From NCBI GenBank assembly GCA_002633005.1, contig NMRA01000072.1:332952-396951 (forward strand): 64,000 nucleotides of DNA, written 5' to 3'. The notes beneath the pieces are model-generated. The model was not told where the DNA came from. It worked only from the letters and a program-made list of their open reading frames with translations, and did no database searches. Source of the DNA: Phoronis australis (Eukaryota > Phoronida > Phoronidae). Both the position numbers and the translations under genes were made by a program. This document shows positions 1 to 11,764 of this stretch, piece by piece (within the stretch, counting starts at the first letter, position 1; the number at the start of each line of letters is the position of its first letter).

Positions 1-2069
1 AATTTTGTTACTTTAGATTATTAAGCTAACCAGATATTCCTAGCAAAGCTTGAGTAAAATAAGAAAACGCGAGTTCAATCACGCAAGTGTAAGCCCGTCG
101 TAAAGCTGCCTTTTCGTGCCATGTTGCGTCACCGCGAGATCCCAGCACAAACAACAAAAGGTTGTATTATAGGGGTCTGCGGGTGTTATTCGCAGCTGTT
201 TGAATTAAAAAGGTGATTCTCGCGGTGACGTAGACAAAAGCGAGCCAATACGCGTAACAGTTCGTTACCTCTGGCGATTTATGGCACTATGTGGGTTCAG
301 AGCGATGCTCTTAACATACTGTAGGAACCAATTTTACATGTGTTACCGTTGAAGATATAAGCTTTAAGCTAAAGCCGCACGTATGAGAAATGCCGCTTAT
401 ATTCAAACACAAAATAGAGGATTGCCGTGAATTTCCACAACAATGCTGTAATATCAAAACTCACCGAATAGCTGCGTTGCCTTCTGTCAAAAGTGACGTG
501 TAGTTGTCAAGGTTGTACACGAACTCTGACCTCTGAGACACTCCCCCATTCATAACTAGGTCCGTCTGGTCAATACTGTCCACTTCTCGCGGAGCCTCGC
601 CGCCAGCAAGATTTATGAAGGTGGTGAACCAGTCCACTGCATGAATCATCCTGATGGCAGAAACGCCGCATGAATGAAACTTGACAAAATCATTGACTAG
701 ACAAGACAGAAATGCCGTTCATGGATCGAGTGTCGGTCCCGTATGCCCTCTATCAGTTTTGTTGTCTCGACTCTTTATTGCCACATTGGCTAAATTGGAA
801 AACAAGATTGATTCACCGAAACGCGTGTTCATGCCTACGAGGCCTTCATTGGAGGGTTTAGTTGCAATCGTTATAGGCCCCACTCGAATCGGAACGGCCA
901 CCGTACGTCTTTCACATAGGCAACAAGCTGCTTGGCAGTGATTTGACGGTGCTTATCACTACTTACACATTGAAGGATGCGCCGACACAAACTATCACTC
1001 GTTTCATTTCTCACAGGAGTAAATTATATGATTTGCAGTGACACCTCTTTTTCAAATTTAACTTCGTTATTGTAATGTACTCACTCGTTGCTGGTGTGCC
1101 CCTTTCTCTTGAGAAGAGGACTGTGTACGAAAGCCGTTCCCCGAGTACCACCCTCGTATATCGTGCCTTTATCACCACGCAACGGCCAATTAGATCCAGA
1201 GGAACGAACCATTCCGCCGTTCTAAGGACGCACAAAGTTCCATTTTACTATTCTATACAGTATGCTTTACTGAATCAACTCTCTAGTGGCGTCACAAGTT
1301 TAGTACAGAGAACAAGAAAAAGTGTTTCGAGTTTTTACTCGAGTTTGTAGCACAAATATAAGTGCAAACTTAAACTAGAAACTCATATGCGTTAACTATA
1401 TTGTATTCCAGCACAGCTTAGCAACCACTTATCTTGAGTACGCACAAAAGTAGTCTAGAAATTGTGAAAAATAATTTCGAGTTCGTTTCGAGTACAAATA
1501 TTAAATTCCGGGCCTTAATGCAGGCCACTTACCGTGAGCAGCAACAAAGATCTGCAACGCTTTGCGCTTCACTGACATTAGAAATAATTTCTGGGTTTGA
1601 AAAGAACCAAATAGTTTGATATTGCATGATACCAAACATAATTTGCTCAGCTGTGACGGCGGGTTAGTTACAGCTGCCGACAAGCAGTGCCGGCTCTAGA
1701 GAAACTGAATACAGACGCTTTATTGTAATCAACAATGTCAACCCAATCAAAGGATAGAAACACCACAACGTTGCTTTGCAAGACCGAAGAAAGTGGTTTG
1801 AGAAACTAGAACATGGATTTTGACTGTTAAGTTTCTAGCATGTCTTACATCCGTCGTGAAGACTATCAGTGTGTTGTTGTACAGCTTGCTTTTTTTCAAA
1901 GCTTCCACAACTTGTCCGACGCCGTCGTCTAACGCTGCCACCATTCCTGCTCAGAGAGAAAGAGAGTACTAACGGGCAACATTTTCCATTTTGTGATACC
2001 TACCCCCTTCTGGCTCCCGGCACGCACGTGCACACACAACCATACGCACACACACACACACACACACAT

Positions 2070-2116
<47 letters not shown>

Positions 2117-5100
2117 ACTAATCGCCCACGATTCGTTGCAACATACCAAATGATTCGACTCAAAAACATTGACCAATCACATGGCGTAATCTGCGACTGG
2201 TAAAGTATGGTGTAGAACCATGAGATGATTTTGTTGTCACTGGGTCAGATTAAGTCTCAATTAGTGAGAACATAAAAACATGACAATTCAACAACATGTC
2301 AATCAAAATTCAAATCGTGCATTGCTGGACTTTCTAGATTTACGTCACTAGGCCCGTTAGAGCAGGCCCATTTGTCGACATTTTGGATGTTTATTAGAGC
2401 GTTACAGGATTTAAAGCTTCTTTCATCATGTTCACCTGCCTAAAATAGGAAAATCGAATTTTAGCCATTTTACTCTTATAGAATTGATCATATGGTATTC
2501 CTTGCCGTAAGGAGTATTATGGGACCAATCCCATGAGAGTGAAAGTCCTAATTCCGTTTTCGTTTTTAGTAAGCTAAACAAGCTTTAACTAATGACTGAA
2601 GAAGTATGAGGAGTCTCTCTGGGAATTTTGCTGCTCCGAAATTTTTTAACTGATGACAATTTTTACAGGAAACGAGTATCTCTTGACATACCGCAGAATG
2701 TTCGCCTGTTCTTGTCCAAAATGTCGGAGCATCGTTGAGCGTATTCGTCTGGAGCCTGTGCGTGCATAAACAAAACATATATTTTTGAGGAATCGAAATT
2801 GAATGATGAACAAAGTCATAGATACAATATTTGGATAGGACAGAGTGTGTTTATGTTCTTAAAACTGTAAACAGCACAGTGAACAGTAACAAGGCCATGA
2901 AATCGGAACATCCATGTTTTTTTGTCGTATTCTTAGTGGGGGCGGACTCCTGTCCCTCTATGCGAATAAAGTGGCCAACTTTACCATCTATTGCAATAAA
3001 CATTCTCGGATGAGGTTTTTATGACAATTTTGAGTCCATTTTCGTAGTAGGCCTATGTTTTGTTAATATATTTCTGAATTTCCCAAATATCGACTGACCC
3101 ATCCCAACGGTGATTAGGACAAACAGAAAGAGCGGCAATAGTCACTTACAGGGTCCCAAATTTTGAGAACCAGTTTTCTCTACTGAATAACGGGCATCAA
3201 ACCCATTCTAAAAATCCAGGGCCCCTGTAAGCGCTGCGTACCCGCGAGAGAGAGCAATGTTGCCCGCAGCCGTACATTTGTAATATTACACGGCCATACA
3301 TTTGTAATATTACACAGCCACTGATGCCTCTTTCCTCTGATTTCTTCGTCACTTGTTGGATAGACATGTTTTTACCTCTTTTAATGTAATTATCGTCTGA
3401 TCGATTTGTTTACACGACAAGTTTCCACAGCGCCTGGTTAGTTTTTTCGCGTGTTGGGACATCTGCCGTCTGGACGGATATTACACGCCTAGCTGGTCGA
3501 CATCACTTCACAACGGCACCTTTAGCCAATCAGAGGACAAAACCATAAGTAGTCGTGTTATAAAATAGAGCGTGGTACTATCGAGTATCTCTATATATGA
3601 CGACCAACAATGCTACACATTAATGAAGGGGAGCGCTACCTTCATTAGTCACACCAATGAGCATCTGTTACAATCAAGGGTATGCTCTCAGTGAATCGCT
3701 GAGTGGAGCAAAAGAATCTGGGTGACTCACCTGCAGAGGGAAATGAGGACTTGTGTAAGGAAGATACAAGAACAATGGTCTAGAGGTGTTGTGTTGGTCG
3801 ATGATCTGAACGGCTCGCTGGGTATACAGGGTCTACAGAAAAAAACACAAAAATTTATAATCTGATTGTTGTACACATGAAGGCTGACTGTATTTGCGCA
3901 TTGAGACAGAAGAACAATGATCATGTATTTTGTATATGTATATGTTATAGCATTTATTTTGTACCCTTATTTTGGCCAAGTAAAGACCTTTATTTCAGCC
4001 AACTCCGAAATTATTTCGACAATCTTTGCTCTTTTTCATCAACTTTGGAAAGAAGACTTTTAAGTTGTAAAACATTTTTTTACCGCTCGCCGGGACATAT
4101 GTCCAACATAAATAATGCTCTATATAACTTGTGCACTCACTGGCCTTTCTTCCCAATAAACCAAACTTTGGTGACGCACTGTAATAATTCAGGCCATGCA
4201 CACTTAGACCCTACGTACAGGTAAACGTAGTGCCCGGTTACATGAAACAGTCCCAAGTAGGGACTTAACTAAGTTCCCTACATCTACTGTGTATTTTTGG
4301 ATTCGTGGAAACATCGATTGCCCTTTCCTGTATTATTTTAGTTTCGTTTCTAAATCAACTTTTGACTTTGATTCAAATCGAGAGTGAACTCTACGTTGAA
4401 TTGCCAGTATCTGTTTGGAATGCGTGAAGAAACTATTTGGTGTGTCCAGGATGTTTTGATGCTTTTTGTTTATTTACCCTCTGAAGGTTCAAGTTTACAT
4501 GTTGATGGCACAGGTTCACTAGAGAACAGCGGTATATTATTGTTGCATAGAGAGATTACAAAATTGACTGGTCGTTTCAATGATTGTGCAATTTGTAAAT
4601 TAAAGAGAAGATGTCGTGATCTACCCCCGTCAATAACCTTTCACCTGGTTCACCCCTCTGTGTTACAGCGCTGCCGAGATATGGGGCTTTAAGGAATATG
4701 AACAATGAAAAATGTACATGTCAAGTTTTTAGGGGTAGGCAGTTGTTGTTCAAACTCGGCAATTGTAGGAGAATGTGGTCGATTCCCATAGTTTACAAAA
4801 ATTTTGTATCCTGTATAAAATACTGGTTCAGAATACTGGAGATGCCTGGTAATCGTGGGGTAAAGGCTGCATATGATATGCTTTTTCAGTCAGACCTGAC
4901 CAGAAGATCTTATAATTGGGCCACGTTTCAAGGAAACCTCTGTATGTGTATGGTTTTTCAGATGTATGAATTAATCAGGGTGTGGTAAACCAAGCGTATT
5001 TCTTGACAATTTTAACTCAACGTGGCAACGACTGTTATTTGCAAGGCTGGCAATCTGATATCGAATGTAACGCGAAACTGCCTTACTATGTGAGGTATAA

Positions 5101-8100
5101 AACAGTGTATTGTCTTGAGAATTATCTAGAAGTAATTAGTATCCCACGTGTGTTTATTCAGTCTCTGACTCGATTGATGTTCAAATCATTCGTTACTTGT
5201 GGAAAGAGTCGCCACACAAATATTGCCTATGGAAATAGGTTGTGAGTAATGTACTTCGGGATGTGTAGAGGACGATTACCATCTTGTGTTTTTAGTTTGC
5301 AGTGCGTACCAAGACCTTCGGGTTAATACTTAACTGATCGTTTTTGTCATTCTCACACGACATCTAAAATTGGATATCTCATGAGATTTCCGGATTCCCT
5401 TCTTCTAAAATTCGCCCATCATGCTCTCAAGTGTCACCAATATAATATCCTGTTTGTAACGCACCTGACAATGCTCTGTCTTGAACATGTTATACTGTCG
5501 GCCTATGGCCATATGTATATATTTCAATAAATCACTGAAATTATCGAATAGAATTACTAGGGATCTTTTCATGTAACATACCCAATTTAAGGACTGAGTT
5601 CCTATGTATTTTCAATGAAGTCCGGGGTCTGATTTTAGTAATATTATTAGAAAACGTCATTAATCAAAGAAGAGCTCATAATAAAGAAGAAAAATTACAT
5701 CCGGGAGTCCATAAAGACACAAATACGCAAAAAGATTTAGGGACCTTAGTTAAGTTTAGTGCAACTGGCCACTGAGGCCCGCTTTGAAACAACTAATAGT
5801 CTGATTATTGCACACTTGTGTCGGAAAAACATGACCATGTATTTTGTATACATATATGTTATAGCACTTATTTTGAACCCTTATTTTGTCCAACTAAACG
5901 GCCTTTCTTTCAACGAACTCCGATCTTCTTTCGACAACCTCTGCTCTTTTTCCATCAACTTTGGAAAGAGGGCTTGTAAGCCGGAACGCATTTTATACCG
6001 CTCGCCGGGACATATGTTGAACATAAACACTATTCTATATAATTCGTGCACTCATTGGCCTTTCTTCCCTATAATAGAAACTTTGGTGACGCGTAGCAAT
6101 AATTCAGGCGAAGCACACTTAGACCCTACGTACAGGTAAAAATAGACTGCAGAGGGTTGTGGGCCTCTTTTGAAATTTCTTTGAAGGAAACCATCTTACC
6201 GTGGCGTATTCACCATCTTTGTCGCGGACCGGTTCCCTGTTGTCTCTGAAGTCCAGAGCGGAAACTGGTCCTGGCCACGGGTTACCTAGAGTCTTATGTG
6301 TGAAATAGTCGACCGCGCCTGAATAAGTCCCGTAAAATGATTCGAAACCACGAAAGGTAGGAGTACAGTTCCAGTTACAGAAGCCGAGATGCCACCTTCA
6401 AAACAAAATTGCTGATTTTTGATGAAACTCGATTTGTGTTCTATATGATGTACCGAAGTCCAAACGCTCACGTGAAAATATCATGATAAGTGAAATAGAA
6501 ATGTTGCCCCTTTATATCACGCTGTGATAATGGTAATTACTTATTATTTTGTTATTTACTTAGATCTATAGGTCCTCCAGACGTTATTAACATATCACAT
6601 AAAGATGAATAAACGCGACTTACGCAGACATAAGAGATGACAAATGTACGCCATAAAGGAAATGTCTACAAAGTCGCAAGTTCAACAGTAGCGGACTCAC
6701 TTTCCAACAATGTGAGTTGCGTAACCTTGCTCTTTCAAATACTGAGGAAGTATTTTTATGTCAGTGGGCAGGCAGGATGGTTTGTTACTAAACATCGCCA
6801 GATGCTGTAGTCCCGTCCGGAATGGATAACGGCCTGTCAGAAAGGCGTTTCGGGAACTGAAAGATCAAGAAGATAATTATGTAATCAACAGAGGTAATTT
6901 ACATCAATAACAAGTGGTCACAATTTTTATTTTACCGTATCGATCTTTTTATCCTCTCAAATTTCGTCTAGTAATAAATTGATTTTTTTGCCTTTAAATC
7001 CGATGCCTTTGAAAGGGACATTTATTTTTAGCGGTTTTATGACCGAAAAGCGCATTAAATCAAAATTTTTAGGAATTAGTCTTGAATGGGAAAGACTTTG
7101 ACCAAGATGAGAGGAATAAACCAACAAACTTAGTGGTGTTTTTTTTATTGTATTACAAATTGCTAATTCTCGACGTTATTTGCTAGACATTTCTGAAATC
7201 AAGAATAGTGACTTGATCAGTTAAATACACTTTAAATAGACGATCGACTTATCGACTTGGCGCACGTTCGTCCACAGACAAACTGAAATTCTCTTATTAA
7301 TGGACAGTGGTTTGTCATATACTTTGTAAAGACTGTACGTACGCGGTGCAGAGTGGCTGAACATAAGACTGTGTCAAGATCACCCCAGATTTTGCAAGCT
7401 CATCCAACTGTGGGGTCTTCATGTACGGGTTGTTGTAACCAATATCCGCGTGACCTGAACGAGAGTAATTAATTCAAAACGGCATTAAACCGCCCTCCTC
7501 CACAAAAACTAACTTCAAATTTGTCCCACTTGCCGTATCGGTTTCAAACTGTTCCTGATTTCGAAGTGACTTCGAAAGAACAGACAGCTCCCGACGTTAT
7601 TACTTCAGATGACCCCATAAGTTTCCATTTACATGGCTTTTCATGGATATCCTCCATTTCATGCGCAGAACATGGTCTTATGTAATAACGAAATGTCAGT
7701 TTTTTTATCGTTGGCCTCTCTTAGTAACAAATTAGGAGTGGTGGTGCAGTAGTAAGCCACGGTCTCTATCCGTCAGGTCGTGAGTTCGAGTCTGTGGTAT
7801 TTGCAGTTTTTCCTGTTTGACTCTTTCTCCTTTTTCCTTTTTTTTTCTTGGATAATACTTCGGGAATCAAGGAAAATGCTTGACTTTTAGAGGGAAAAAC
7901 AGAAAAATTTCCTGGGCGGGTGCTATGCGCAGCTACAATCGTGCGCAAATGTTTACAGACACAAAGAATGTTGCCCCCCTCTTGTGATATCCCGCTAGAT
8001 CTGCCACTGAGTAATGAGTGGAATTGCTTGATTTTTTGAAGTTCATAAGACTTGCGTAAGTTTTTCTCTGCCATGTTATTTAAAACATTCACAAGATGAT

Positions 8101-9426
8101 TCAGACATGTTAGTAACGCCAGAAACGTCTTGAGCTGAATTGATTGGCTCACATACGCGATTTAGTTTGCATTAAACACAAAAAATTAGTTTCAAGCACG
8201 AAAATTTGCTTGACGTGCGCGAAATAAAAACCAAAGTTTACCTTGGTTACTACCGTCGGAGGTCCTAAAGTCGTGAGTGCCCGAAAGTCGTGAAAGATCT
8301 TATTTCTGCGTGATCCCGCGACATCTAGCGTTGAAGTTTCCAGCATTCGCCTGCTTGCGAATGTTAAATGAATACCCGGACGTGTTGATATTCACAATAT
8401 GAAATGAGACAGTGAGTGGGTGGCTTCTTTTTACAAATGTATCTGAAAACAGCCTATTTCACTAATCCACTATTTGTGCATTTTCTGAATTTATTTTGGA
8501 AAATAAACATCGTTCAGATTTGTTTTAACACGCGTTCCAGGGGTGGCTTGAACAGTGTATCAAAATGTCCCTGGGTCGATCAAGTTTCGTAAGGCCAAAG
8601 CAATAAAATACAGAGAGATAATTTATGCTGGGTTCTTAGCGTTTTACTAAACAGCGTCATTGAAAACGTCTGTGCACATCGAAGTCACTGTGCAAAACAC
8701 ATAACAATTTATTTTAATTGAAACTGAATTAATAAACAATGCAATGTGTTTTTGTGTTGTCTAGAGTAACTGTAAGCACTGCAGTTGATTTGTGTGGTCT
8801 TAGTTCGTACATTTCCATCTAAACGAAACGGTCCGCCGACTTTAGGGCCTCATTCAAAATGGCCGGCGATATCAGCGACCGCCGTTTCAAAACTCTGCTT
8901 ACGGAGACAAACAAGGGTTAAGAATGGCAAAACACCTATATTTGTGAAGGCTAATATGTCCATGGCATCACATGAGCAGTTGCTAACGGACATTGGGTAA
9001 TATGACAATCAAATGTTTTTTTATGCTTAATTTCACGACTTTAGGCAAACACTCTATGGTCTCTGCTTTAGGTCACCGGTGTCTATGCTTAGTCATGAGA
9101 CCGGAAGTTTTGAATCCTGCTCACGTACTTTTGCGTTAGGCCGCGAGATTTCAAGAGTTGCGAATCTCTTTACGAGTATCTATTGTGTTACTTAATCTAT
9201 TTTTATACAAAACAGAGTTACCGAATATTTAGAAATTGGGCGTAAGCGTGTTCTTCTGAAGTTTTAGGCTTGACAGAGCAAGACCTAGTAGGTACTCACC
9301 AAGATCATCGGCCACAATGAAAACAATGTTAGGTTTTGGCTGCATCACAAACCTCATCGCTTCACATTTGTAGCTTAGGAGCAGTGTAAGGAAAACGCTA
9401 AAAAATGATGCGCCAAAGTGGGACAT
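1..9426 (-). CDS. ARSB-like: Arylsulfatase B-like gene, copy A (5' nine exons; 3' end outside window)
   Basis: Secreted or lysosomal sulfatase of the arylsulfatase B/I/J type, expected to remove sulfate esters from glycosaminoglycan-like substrates. Coding exons, 5' to 3': 9300-9426, 7343-7454, 6701-6856, 6200-6395, 3731-3832, 2692-2755, 1849-1946, 1085-1221, 465-650. All borders are GT/AG and phases join without a stop (about 392 codons). Exon 1 gives a hydrophobic signal-like N-terminus, then [13 protein letters not shown] with the two metal-binding Asp. The formylglycine motif is C-T-A-S-R, the permitted Ala variant of CxPxR, split across exons 2/3. GKWHLG, SPHFPLQ, FTTDNGG and WPLRGDKG supply the other expected active-site residues. 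Nothing looks broken. By comparison with copy B, two more exons should follow beyond position 1; 1-464 reads as intron. Substrate is not determinable from sequence. Confidence 0.88.
1322..1515. repeat. TCGAG-rich dispersed element in sulfatase copy A intron 7
   Basis: About 195 bp with repeated ACTCGAG/TTTCGAG motifs at both ends. It is inserted at a point where copy B is uninterrupted (both read AGAACAAGAAAAAGTGT before it). An inverted copy lies at about 22990-23200, and a diverged copy follows at about 23210-23370. Class unknown. Confidence 0.65.
2037..2112. repeat. CA microsatellite in intron 6 of sulfatase copy A
   Basis: Almost pure (CA)n run with one ATG interruption. Paralogous CA runs are at 17045-17101 and 17253-17308 in copy B. 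It opens long artificial frames of Cys-Val or Thr-His repeats, which are not genes. Confidence 0.95.
3139..3232. mobile_element. Palindromic MITE-like repeat
   Basis: About 94 bp: CACTTACAGGG and TTTTGAGAACCAGTTT on the left pair with AAAAATCCAGGGCC and CCTGTAAG on the right, giving a long hairpin. The orthologous copy at 18460-18557 was duplicated with the sulfatase locus. Confidence 0.65.
3860..6139. repeat. Direct repeat flanking the LINE insertion in sulfatase copy A
   Basis: A roughly 360-bp intron segment occurs at about 3860-4222 and again at about 5780-6139; copy B has it once (about 19190-19535). The right copy is nearly identical to the copy B version, while the left copy is much more diverged. 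About 1.55 kb including the LINE fragment lies between. This accounts for the extra 2 kb of copy A intron 4. Confidence 0.75.
4384..5550 (+). mobile_element. Decayed non-LTR retrotransposon (LINE) C-terminal fragment
   Basis: Three consecutive broken frames (4384-4692, 4698-4988, 4982-5245) followed by remnants to about 5550. They read like the C-terminal region of LINE proteins common in aquatic invertebrate genomes: a [14 protein letters not shown] segment, a [12 protein letters not shown] segment, [11 protein letters not shown], then an [18 protein letters not shown]-like zinc-knuckle tail in another frame. Stops and frameshifts show it is dead. It lies inside intron 4 of sulfatase copy A and is absent from copy B. 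Confidence 0.55.
7735..7800 (+). repeat. tRNA-derived SINE head or tRNA relic
   Basis: A-box-like GTGGTGCAGTAGTAAG (7741-7756) and B-box-like GAGTTCGAGTC (7782-7792) are spaced as in a tRNA. No clean cloverleaf or CCA-ready acceptor stem is visible, so this is a SINE head in sulfatase intron 1 and not a working tRNA gene. Confidence 0.5.
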
Positions 9427-10319
9427 TGTTGCGTCCTGTCAGATCACTTTCAACAGTCGGTGCTTTCGGACTCTTCACTGTGTCGGCCCGCCGATAGACA
9501 GGCACCCGTCGAGTGTAATTCGTTTCGTCACGAGTTTTAATATCGTTGTTCTATTTTTGACCTCGCATGTTTTTACTCGAGCGTCCCAGTTACTGACCTC
9601 AAGTAGTTTACTCACGCAATAATCAGAAGATAAATTTCCTTCACTTCATAGACATCACATCTATAGTATTACGATTCACTTAAATTAAAAAATATAACAT
9701 TGGTCAGATCACAACTGATAACAAAAATGGCCGCCTCAAATAATGAATAGTCATTTTACAGTATGTTAAGCAAACAATTGTGCTGAATATACCAAATAGG
9801 ACTTTTCCTTTCAGTCGGCGTTTTTCCGTTGCTCCCAACTAGTCGATTCTATAGCCCAACAACAAGTTGGGAAGATGACCCCTGTAGCCAATATCTTACA
9901 CGACTGATTAACTCCATTCTGGCATTTATGTTTGGAGAGCCAGCTCTCTTTTGTTCGATAATTGCTCTTATCTCCAATAAGATCGTATCTACCCTGACTG
10001 GGCTGTGCTGTTAAAAATAAAAGTTAAGTTATAACATATTTGAACATAGACCAATAGCATTGCTGAACTCTTCGTCAAATGGCGATCTTATTTAATTTTT
10101 GAATCGCCCAACTGGGATATAGGCATCTGTTACTTAGATGACGCTATCCTCCCGTTTTCTGATGGATTCGATGTAGTTTGCACCATTTTACTGTTTTCGA
10201 GTCTGTTTTTGGCATCCACCTCTTTATCCACCAAACAGCTCTAAGGATAATTGGGTCAATTGGCAAGTATGTTCTTACAAGGAAGGGGATGACTCATGAT
10301 GATTTTCCGACGACTTTGA

Positions 10320-11075
10320 CTACTGTGGCGCCTCCTAGTGGCAGTTTTGTTTTTTGCGCCCATGTCTGTATCTCTTAAACCGTTCGCAGTAGCTTTACTA
10401 AAATTTAGCAAGTGTACTTTTTTATATGTTGTTGACAAAGGACGTCCAAGACTTTCGGAGGGACCTGACTTCCGGTGTGCCCCCTAGAGCCAGTTTTATT
10501 TTTTTACATTTACCTCTGTATCTTCAAAGTTCCATAACGGATTTTCATAAAATTTGGAATACAGGCATCTATTAGTGATTTGACACTATCCTCCCGTTTT
10601 CAAATGTAATCGAGGTATTTTGTGCCACCTAGTGGCCATATTTGAGGTTTTTGAGGCTACCCTCTACCAACCAAACCATTCTAAGGATGATTCTGAAAAT
10701 TGGAGTTCATGTACTTAGAGTGAAGAGGACAGTTCACGATGACGACTTCGATTAATGTGACGCCTGCTAGTGGTAGTTTTGTTTTGTTTTGCGCCTATAG
10801 CGGTATCTCAGTCCTAAACCCATTGCAGGATCTTTATTAAATTTAGTAGGCCTAAGTGTATACGAAGCTAACAACTGACGAGGACGACTTTTAGGCGGAT
10901 CCAACGAACGCTGTGCCCCCTGGTGGCAATTTCATTTGTTTCCATTTTCTTTTCTTTATCTGAAGTTCCTTGATAGATTTTTATGAAATTTGGTAAATAT
11001 TTCTCTGTTAAAGACGCGATGACATTTTCTTGTTTTTAGATGGATTAAAGGTCTTTGCGCCATGTAGTGGCCATT
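10320..11075 (-). repeat. About 146-bp tandem array carrying CTCF-like cores
   Basis: Six diverged units between the two sulfatase copies. On the minus strand each contains a CCACTAGGNGGCRC-like core. On the plus strand the cores end at 10341, 10491, 10635, 10773, 10926 and 11070, a spacing of 138-153 bp. Four (10341, 10635, 10773, 10926) fit the CTCF core well; 10491 and 11070 are weaker. A GATTTTCATGAAAATT-like stretch recurs between cores. Confidence 0.65.
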
Positions 11076-11179
11076 TTATGATACAAATAAACAACCCTAG
11101 AAGCACCTCGTTTGCAGTGCATTCGTGGGCGCATTTCAACGCTCTCTGTTGCTCTTGTTATAGTTGACGTTGTGTGTGG

Positions 11180-11570
11180 CTTCATACAATTTTGCAACAA
11201 AATTGGACTTCTTTTTTTCCATAGAGACAGGAACTTCACTTTCGCTGATTATTTTATGTACTGCCGGAACTCATGCTGGTGTTGGACGTTTTTATTGCCA
11301 AGGCTAGTGTTTCCTGCAGTGTTCCAGAAAATTTCCCGAAACTCGTTGGCTTTAGTCCAGTGAACCAAGAGAAGGAATGAAATAATGTCTGCTCAAATGG
11401 CCAAGTTGAGGTGACAAGACAGTGTAACTGAGACAAAAGTCTTACAACTACGGATTCAAGCACTTTCACAGTAGGTGCTGTATGTAAATATCCCCTATCA
11501 GTATATAACAAAACATGATGCGCTTTTCCAAATTGAAAAATGCGCTGCTTGGTCCGAGGTCGTAGCAATT
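11180..11570. repeat. Dispersed repeat shared with 26740-27290
   Basis: The stretch around 11300-11460 (TGTTTCCTGCAGTGTTCCAG, then AAATAATGTCTGCTC) recurs at about 27040-27200. No protein family is recognised on either strand. Confidence 0.6.
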
Positions 11571-11646
11571 GTTTCAATTATTTAGCATCTATCACAGAAC
11601 GAAACGTTTATTCTTTTTCAGTTTTAACATAAACATGTAGAATCAC

Positions 11647-11764
11647 CAAGGTCGTCTGCCACGATAAAGACGATATTAGGTTTAGGCGAAGTCATTGGCT
11701 TGCCGTCACATCTGTAGCATACTAGTGCGACAAAGAAAAGGCTTACGGTTGTCATGAAAGGCAT
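11647..11764 (-). CDS. Alternative sulfatase first exon, type b (upstream of copy A)
   Basis: 118 bp encoding a second version of the sulfatase N-terminus: MPFMTT, a hydrophobic stretch, then [12 protein letters not shown] plus one base, the same phase as exon 1 of copy A. It lies 2.2 kb upstream of that exon on the same strand. No exon 2 to 11 copies lie between it and exon 1a, so it could be a mutually exclusive first exon of copy A, or a relic of a collapsed third gene. The donor is GTGATT, weaker than the GTAAGT of its counterpart at 24866, so use may be reduced. Confidence 0.55.

Noticed and set aside
1075-1350. Plus-strand frame of 91 codons
   Set aside because: Antisense shadow of sulfatase exon 8, whose minus-strand reading carries NGGM and NWPLRGDKG.
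1869-2169. Long Thr-His and Cys-Val frames over the CA run
   Set aside because: Pure microsatellite translation; the same happens at 17 kb.
3877-6139. Similar 115- and 126-codon plus-strand frames at 3877-4224 and 5759-6139
   Set aside because: They are copies of one repeated intron segment on the strand opposite to the sulfatase; the match is equally good at DNA level and copy B has it in a broken frame.
7766-8152. 128-codon minus-strand frame in sulfatase intron 1
   Set aside because: No recognisable domain; it overlaps the SINE-like B box and is absent from the paralogous intron of copy B.
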